Origin: an uncultured Acidobacteriota bacterium | GTDB taxonomy: Bacteria; Acidobacteriota; Blastocatellia; Pyrinomonadales; Pyrinomonadaceae | NCBI GenBank assembly: GCA_937871585.1 | Contig: CALMPJ010000090.1 | Span: 1-33,495, forward strand | Length of the DNA: 33,495 nt | Direction: 5' to 3' | In this document: piece by piece, positions 31,401 to 33,495 of the stretch | Layout of the letters: every line of letters begins with the position of its first letter | Position numbering within the stretch: position 1 is the stretch's first letter | Made by a program: the position numbers and the translations under genes | Notes under the pieces: model-generated | The model's input: only the letters and a program-made list of their open reading frames with translations | Database searches by the model: none | Told to the model about the DNA's origin: nothing

Positions 31401-33495
31401 CAGTGTCAATGACACGTACAACTTCGACGAGACGCCGCCAACGGTCGATATCGCCGATGCGACGATCAAGGAAACGGAAGCTGGACAAACGTTGAACTTC
31501 GTTGTCACCAGAACCGGAACGAGCACGCTCGCTACGACAGGTGTTGCGAATACGACGGACGGCACGGCAACCGTCGCGGGTAGCGATTATTCCGCTCTCG
31601 TCAATGTTCCGTTCTCGATCCCGGCGAGTGCAAACCCGACGGAATCGGTCAACGTTTCGGTTCCTATCGGCGGCGATGGTACGGTTGAGAGCGATGATCA
31701 GTTCACTGTTACGATCTCGAACATTGCGAATGCGGCTCTTACAGATGGAACCGCGACCGGCACGATAGAGAACAATGATGTTGAGCTGTCATTTGCACTA
31801 GCGTCACCGTCAGTCGGTGAAAGTGCTGGTACGGCTACTATCACCGTTAATCGAAATGGTGTCACCGCAAATGCTGCGGGCGTATCGTACGCGACATCTG
31901 CGGGAACGGCCAATCCTGGACCGGCAGTGCCGCCGTTCAATCCGCAGGATTATGTTCCTGCTAGCGGCCCGCTCTCGATCCCGGGAGCAGGAACGAGTAC
32001 CTCGTTCAATATCACGATCAACTCCGATCTGATCAGCGAAGTCAACGAGACGGTTCTGTTAACTCTATCGACAATAGTTGCCGGTCCTGGCGACAATGTC
32101 GTGATCACGGGAACGAATCCGTCTACCTTGACGATCGTTGATGACGATGGCGGCGGCCTGGTTTCAGTATCGGGCAACATCACCAAGTACACCGGTGGTG
32201 GCGGCATCGAGAACGTAACGGTTTCGTTGTTCGACGGCGTAAATACGTTCACGACCACGACAGATGCGGCCGGATTCTACACGTTCACGGGCATTCCAAG
32301 CGGCACCAGCCTATCGCTGACGCCTGCTTGTGTGCCAGCGAATCCGACCTGTAACGGCTACGTTTACGATGCCTCGGCCCGTGAATACCTCAATGTTTAC
32401 AGCAGCCTGACAGGCGCGGACTTTATCGGCTACCTTGGTGATAATCCTCGTGATATCACCTTTGTCGATACGGTTCAGCCGTCGGCCGGTGCGAACATTG
32501 TGGTACCTGTCACGATAATGAGCCAAGGTACAGAAAACAGTGCTGACTTCGTACTTCTTTACGATGATACGAAGATCGACTATGTTTCTGAGACTTGCGG
32601 CATCGGTGCTCCTTCGGGATGTTCGGTTTCGTCGGCTCCGTTCCCTGGCGGACGTAAGTTCGAGCTCTCGCTCGATCCTGGCGTCACATATACAGCGGGC
32701 CTTCGTGAACTCATTCGAGTGACGTTTGCTGAGGACACTGTCCTTCCGGCAGACTTCAATACTCCGGTGACGTTTGCGGCGACGCCTCGAAACGTTGCTA
32801 ATACTTCGGGAATTTCGGTTCCGGCCGACTACGTCAATGGACTCGTGATCTTTGCGAAAGGATTCGAGGCCGACATAGCCGGTGGTTTGCCGGCAAATTC
32901 GGGCTACGGTGACGGTGCCCATAACAATGGCGACGTCATCCGTATACGAAACCTCGTTGTTGGTGCGGCTACTGTTAATCCTGGTATCAACGAATTCCAG
33001 CGAGCTGACAGTGCTCCATACCTATCGCGAGGCGACGGCAAGTTGAACTCCGGCGATACAACCGTTGCACGTCGTCACGTCACGGGCGACTTGGTCGGTA
33101 TATTGAATCCGGCGTTCGGACCGACGGTGCCAATTCCATTTGTCGATGGCTTGCCATCTGAGATCTATGGCGACAAGCCTAGAAACTCAAATGCGATGCC
33201 GCCGATCACGATGACAATTGTAGACCGCAATGCTATTCGCGGTGCAAATGTGACCGTAGCCATCGATCTCGTTTCCGAAGGCATCGAGACCGGCTTTAGC
33301 TACTCAGTGGTTTTCAATCCGGCGATCTTGCAGATGCCTACGGGTATGACCTGTCCGCAGGTTACGCTTGGCACCGGTTGGCATGCCCCCGCTACGCTTG
33401 ATACTAACTGTACTCAAGCTGCTGCCGGCCGTATCGGTTTGAACGCCTACTTCAATACGTTCCCGACCACATTCGTACCGGGAACGCGGAGAGTG
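22483..33495 (+). CDS. Giant secreted modular surface protein (3' end beyond the window)
   Basis: One frame runs from the ATG at 22483 to the last base: 3671 codons without a stop. A long basic N-terminus (1-30) and a hydrophobic core (about 31-47, followed by AQDA) form a signal peptide. Modules in order are a beta-helix, one invasin-like Ig module, three Ig-like modules, a beta-helix, unknown domain copy 1, two Ig-like modules, two beta-helices, three Ig-like modules, unknown domain copy 2, two Calx-beta domains, a prealbumin-like domain, a cohesin-like domain, a dockerin-like pair and a second cohesin-like domain cut by the window. Composition is rich in Thr, Ser, Gly, Asn and Asp and poor in Cys and Lys, as in extracellular proteins. 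No catalytic domain is recognised. Adhesion, matrix or glycan binding is inferred. The C-terminal anchor is not visible. Confidence 0.93.
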   Translation, partial: MFTHLSQRIFSSVSIRARRIAKLCIREASALSAIALVSIISATILVAQDAASSTDARSRAMRFVAPIDGPDPNEGQRVEEPGFLDKAYDMVFGAKTVPTSNLMVTINSCAVDACTPSPTDNDFRRINNAIIGAGSGDTIILNGVFDWTEPFAAADWANGSDYTAATGDDYSILAPAGLNNVTVTANSLGSATIQGPGDLASANLEGVFQFYSGGTNSGWTISNLTLLDFDNAIGFYHAGGPSTVYNGTTITGNHIRIARDWNAVVAPADVNQNIGIHFAYGINQTISNNLIELHGDGVSALPTSSSSEVAMQSNTSGGAVYDGLQITNNEVRVLFAQDLFNPERAVGIWENAHGHFSDVTVSGNVFKNMAVGNNPSINLQTGFRASSHSSGSTTVAFSNNRVEGASIGLQFYNTGATTDPVQVSGSTLANNRTGVLIGNSAGATNVKANFVNNRIAGNSFAAIDNTTWGGGVITAENNWWGCNSGPGGATSAGCPVSANANTGAVTATTFLTLSASALPTFVVSGGSSTITATITNVPDGTPVSFGSANALGSSTGNGDTVGGSKTGTYTAASNNAGYGVATATVDGQTMNANVTIHPKVNSINRKTPLNQQTNLTSVVYEVAFSAPVSNVDDTDFVVTSLSGPPAAITLVSCPSPFDKCDVTVAAGGTSELRLDLVDDNSITRRLVVPLIPLGGPALADGNHTGDQTYIIDVSPPSVTAITKLDTDPTAATSVQFSVSFSEPVTGVDTTDFVVSGTGTATVSSVTGTGPYTVTLTSVASTPLSSTVGINVDDNNSIVDTSLPTGNPLGGPTLTDGDYTGPLYTVDQHAPTGTLTQSIGQPDPTAGMTVNFTVVFTDALAISGFDASDVTVAIGGGTAFGTNTPIVNVSAPTFGVNTTTYTVSISSMDQAGQVTASVGGGSVSDAVGNNADDVVEGDNTVYYTVGLATLVVDDDGLASNVNFPTSCDDLTPTAYTTITSAIAAAAPLNTIKVCPGTYDEDIDVNKPLTLVGADKTTTTIRGQKTGDLGDVSSSTVRLLAAGIDISNFTITREGNNTTDWNSGLNLAGLSIQSPGVAPNAVIHDNIFVGNRSGIDINNNGSDVITVRNNAIDDNRTGMIMRNATDNLTVVENSISNNWTIGVLFLNGGPSNSCKNCAFINNNISGNWYGQIQDRVAAGGFKNFQGNWYGPGAVAPGVITVTATDTAEPGYAAQIPVAYGGAAVPPAGPIHEIRGVGAANLRFNLPLTSGTDTNIQTETGRGTFGFQGAPIVVDGPEVNPIDGWGYVTETPTGTGEFESGPMGAPLGTGSSRISITSGGGQAFGTLNYGGIRMDRMTALRYSSYQVGQASVAPYLAFDFDRDLDDGDNSFQGRLVFEPEIDTPGSVLQSTWQNWDARAGKWWATGGVLAGTCTMATPCTWTSITTAHPNAGIRRVASFGALLFKIGSGPVNTTGFVDNFEIEISTGSTVYDFESDGSPNPTVVSSVRASTPNPSSASSVDFTVTFSEPVIGVDPGDFTLATTGGIASASVTGATTVGPAPSAVWTVTVNTGTGSGDIRLDTSAGGITDVAGNSLTTGFTTGEAYTMDRDLVTVTIDQASGQGDPTNALPINFTVQFSETVTGFDNPATDLTLGGVGTTATITPIDGDTYTVAVTAASGFGFVTVSIPAAVAEDNLGNDNAASTSGDNSVNYTFGSTVLMVDDDGLAIDGDCNALIPNSAYLTIQAAVAASSAGNTIKVCPGNYSTPPTVSVGLANLTITAAEPMNKPLVQASGTADAFDVTATGVTISNLEIQKIGTGDQHHMIRVQANNFTGQGNYIHGPSWQTPNHVSRAFILNAGLTGWLIDGNTIENLRQPAYFTTGSGTVSNNTATGTKGWVNDGGLITFTNNTFGQTCLACDTDIALLAATTSPAYEAFYSAANNLVISTGNNNAHIDVQFTAAADSGRAVTYVDDTAAPGGDGRVGTPHQSIQTAIFKAGPNLVDGTLPGGTVNVAAGLYTEQITVNRQLNILGPNSAIDPNTGSRVAEAVIRAAVQDLDPFDGSNDENSVMVTITNTADGTVIKGFTVDGDNPLLDSNYGLNGADPDAYGGISGNGNINPAANISYNIVKNMGEFGIEVYGDPNAPGVRTNSTISNNKVDNVVGWWYGNAIFAGDNASTNVEDNVVTQSFGGIMIHHFNGQATSRPNSVVDGNTITAFGYPIWFNLHYAYSGNGFTVSNNTINSYIEQDATPLVSRAASSKFEGAKDAKRTIPTRISDKEPANSVGGWGRWIGIKIESVNGLVPAVFTDNNIDGNRALLLSDTPPYTMIDGIRITNPSTTSSNIDVTENNITDTNRGIAHTADALVDITCNNIYGNQIGVYIGSGLDYDGNPESADIGANVNNNNILGNAVFGVQAQTGTSGVNNATGNYWGAADGPGPVGPGTGDNVSTLVNFAGFLTIPSTCSPVAPPPTVTIEQVGPDPTNTSPINFTVTFSEAVTDFDDASDIALSGTGSPTTVVITGGPTVYNVAVSGMTDGTVIADVVAGAATGANGANVASSSLDNTVLYDTTPPTVNVEQKLGQNDPTNASPVEFTVTFYEPTTNFVTGDVNLSASTAPGTLVGTVTGGPMIYNVAVTGMTGSGTVIASVNAGVATDAANNGNTASTSSDNSVYYDVTNPTVTIDQQTTPAQADPTSASPVNFAIVITDASAISGFTAADVTIATGPGTAFGGFAVPNVVLTGGPTTFNAAVSGMNQTGLVTATIAGGTFTDGAGNPNAASTSTDNNVQFNLVNTNVTVTPTAMLGWSFVQENAGVASGRMMTGPATPPLGTGSARITVDAAAGQAFMKDAYSGVKLSEITALSYSTYQHFGGNPSIHATLAFDVDSDVTDGINGYQGRIVYEPYNDPANTFTPATWQTFDAMSPTAKFWGSGSGPSRPFSNSCPQMAPCTKAQILLLYPNLGIRNNVVGSIGRVIFKVGSGAAPGLDSSVDNLVIGVNSVNDTYNFDETPPTVDIADATIKETEAGQTLNFVVTRTGTSTLATTGVANTTDGTATVAGSDYSALVNVPFSIPASANPTESVNVSVPIGGDGTVESDDQFTVTISNIANAALTDGTATGTIENNDVELSFALASPSVGESAGTATITVNRNGVTANAAGVSYATSAGTANPGPAVPPFNPQDYVPASGPLSIPGAGTSTSFNITINSDLISEVNETVLLTLSTIVAGPGDNVVITGTNPSTLTIVDDDGGGLVSVSGNITKYTGGGGIENVTVSLFDGVNTFTTTTDAAGFYTFTGIPSGTSLSLTPACVPANPTCNGYVYDASAREYLNVYSSLTGADFIGYLGDNPRDITFVDTVQPSAGANIVVPVTIMSQGTENSADFVLLYDDTKIDYVSETCGIGAPSGCSVSSAPFPGGRKFELSLDPGVTYTAGLRELIRVTFAEDTVLPADFNTPVTFAATPRNVANTSGISVPADYVNGLVIFAKGFEADIAGGLPANSGYGDGAHNNGDVIRIRNLVVGAATVNPGINEFQRADSAPYLSRGDGKLNSGDTTVARRHVTGDLVGILNPAFGPTVPIPFVDGLPSEIYGDKPRNSNAMPPITMTIVDRNAIRGANVTVAIDLVSEGIETGFSYSVVFNPAILQMPTGMTCPQVTLGTGWHAPATLDTNCTQAAAGRIGLNAYFNTFPTTFVPGTRRV
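22840..23990 (+). other. Beta-helix segment 1 of the giant protein
   Basis: Repeated short strands with ladders such as ITGNHI, ISNNLIE, ITNNEVR and VSGNVFKN and the closing ENNWWGCNSGPGG are typical of right-handed parallel beta-helices (pectate-lyase/NosD-like). This fold often binds or cleaves polysaccharides; no catalytic residues were identified. An invasin-like Ig module follows at about 24000-24276. Confidence 0.75.
24277..25310 (+). other. Ig-like modules 1-3 of the giant protein
   Basis: Three consecutive ~105-115-residue modules carry the phrase PT-x(4)-V-x-F-[ST]-V-x-F-[ST]-x-P/A-[VI]-x-G-[VF]-D-x2-DF/V, followed by a DG-TY or GP-YTV strand and a final DN[ST]V-like turn. Related modules recur at 26912-27555 and 29818-30777, eight in total. 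The composition matches bacterial Ig-like spacers in adhesins. Confidence 0.7.
25317..26130 (+). other. Beta-helix segment 2 of the giant protein
   Basis: The segment opens LVVDDDGLASN and continues with YTTITSAIAAAA and NTIKVCPGTYDEDI, the start of many pectin-lyase-like repeats. NNN ladders follow and end at GNWYGPGA. The opening is shared with the segment beginning near 27560. Confidence 0.72.
26323..26898 (+). other. Unrecognised ~190-residue domain, copy 1
   Basis: This block of 192 residues runs from GWGYVTE to VYDFE. It shares with the block at 30820-31431 the landmarks PLGTGS-x-RI, GQAF, TAL-x-YS-x-YQ, LAFD-x-D-x-D, QGR-x-V-x-EP, TWQ-x-WDA/FDA, two Cys in C-x-MATPCT / C-x-MAPCT, PN-x-GIR and FK-x-GSG. 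It looks like a beta-rich jelly-roll. I cannot name a family. Confidence 0.7.
26912..27555 (+). other. Ig-like modules 4-5 of the giant protein
   Basis: Two modules carry the same signature as at 24277-25310: SSVDFTVTFSEPVIGVD in the first and LPINFTVQFSETVTGFD in the second. They end at DNSVNYTF before the next beta-helix. Confidence 0.7.
27560..29800 (+). other. Beta-helix segments 3 and 4 of the giant protein
   Basis: Segment 3 (about 27560-28300) opens LMVDDDGLAID with YLTIQAAVAAS and NTIKVCPGNY, near-identical to the head at 25317. Segment 4 (about 28312-29800) opens VTYVDDTAAPGG with HQSIQTAIFKAG and VNVAAGLYTEQI. It contains many NN[TK]I/V turns and ends ATGNYWGAADGPGP, the usual beta-helix cap phrase. 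Confidence 0.72.
29818..30777 (+). other. Ig-like modules 6-8 of the giant protein
   Basis: Three consecutive modules have near-identical openings: VTIEQVGPDPTNTSPINFTV, VNVEQKLGQNDPTNASPVEF and VTIDQQTTPAQADPTSASPV. Each closes with a DN[TNS]V strand. The similarity suggests recent tandem duplication. Confidence 0.75.
30820..31431 (+). other. Unrecognised ~200-residue domain, copy 2
   Basis: This second copy has 204 residues, from GWSFVQE to NFDE, and shares the ordered landmarks listed for 26323-26898, including the two Cys in CPQMAPCT. It follows Ig-like modules and precedes Calx-beta domains, so the pair occurs in different local contexts and behaves as an independent module. Confidence 0.7.
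31432..32430 (+). other. Two Calx-beta domains and a prealbumin-like domain of the giant protein
   Basis: Calx-beta 1 (31432-31779) shows E-x-GQTLNFVVTRTG, GTATVAGSDYSAL, DDQFTVTISN and TGTIENND. Calx-beta 2 (31780-32148) shows GESAGTATITVNRNG, a DY-containing strand, NETVLLTLS and LTIVDDD. These are calcium-binding beta-sandwiches in other surface proteins. The following stretch (about 32158-32430) has VSGNI, GGGIENVTVSLF, TTTDAAGFYTFTGIPSG, typical of a carboxypeptidase-regulatory/SdrD-like sandwich. Confidence 0.78.
32449..33495 (+). other. Cohesin-like, dockerin-like, cohesin-like C-terminal block
   Basis: The first cohesin-like domain (32449-32862) has VDTVQPSAGANIVVPVTI, a DFVLLYDDTKIDYV strand and LIRVTFAEDTVLP. 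The dockerin-like region (32863-33105) contains two loop-helix motifs, GDGAHNNGDVIRIRNLVVG and GDGKLNSGDTTVARRHVTG, close to the GDG-x2-N-x-GD-x4-R-x3-G pattern of dockerin F-hands. A second cohesin-like domain (33196 onward) has MTIVDRNAIRGANVTVAIDL and SYSVVFNPAILQ and is cut by the window end. Confidence 0.68.

Overview
The window looks like chromosomal DNA of a Gram-negative-type bacterium, most likely Acidobacteriota (Blastocatellia/Pyrinomonadaceae-like). That placement is an inference from gene content, moderate GC, frequent GTG/TTG starts and a very large extracellular mosaic protein. No rRNA, tRNA, CRISPR array or insertion sequence was seen.

Region 1 (1-12169, minus strand) is a compact division and cell wall (dcw) operon. 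In transcription order it reads rsmH, ftsL, ftsI, murF, mraY, a 41-bp repeat array, murD, ftsW, a small unknown gene, murG, murC and the 5' part of ftsQ, which runs off the window. Most joints overlap or lie within 30 bp. mraZ, murE, murB and ddl are absent from the positions they often occupy. The one large gap, mraY-murD, holds the most unusual structure here. It is a tandem array of about ten 20/21-nt units that can be read as five consecutive mini-ORFs. The first four are 14 codons and the last is 19, and each stop overlaps the next start as ATGA. Each 7-codon unit resembles the first seven codons of murD.

Region 2 (12170-16059) holds a ZIP-family metal transporter, a convergent unknown gene, a small TM2-like membrane protein with a strong terminator, and psd followed by pssA. 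The last two form the phosphatidylserine-to-phosphatidylethanolamine pathway. psd is bracketed by two different heptanucleotide repeat arrays. The second array takes in the psd stop codon and forms a 19-bp inverted repeat before pssA. Psd has Ser-Ser where the family normally has Gly-Ser at the self-cleavage site. pssA has no canonical start upstream of its conserved N-terminus.

Region 3 (16028-19809, minus strand) is a three-gene glycan operon with 0-1 bp joints: a DegT-type sugar aminotransferase, a membrane-anchored TPR protein with a carbohydrate-binding-like domain, and an O-antigen ligase/polymerase. Divergent to it are nth (endonuclease III) and a LuxR-type regulator.

Region 4 (21774-33495) begins with a ~700-bp gene-free leader carrying a diverged duplicate. 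It is followed by one uninterrupted 3671-codon frame from an ATG at 22483 to the window edge. The encoded protein is secreted and modular. It has a signal peptide, four beta-helix segments, eight Ig-like modules, two copies of an unrecognised ~200-residue domain, two Calx-beta domains, a prealbumin-like domain, and cohesin-like, dockerin-like and second cohesin-like modules. A surface adhesion, matrix or polysaccharide-binding role is inferred.
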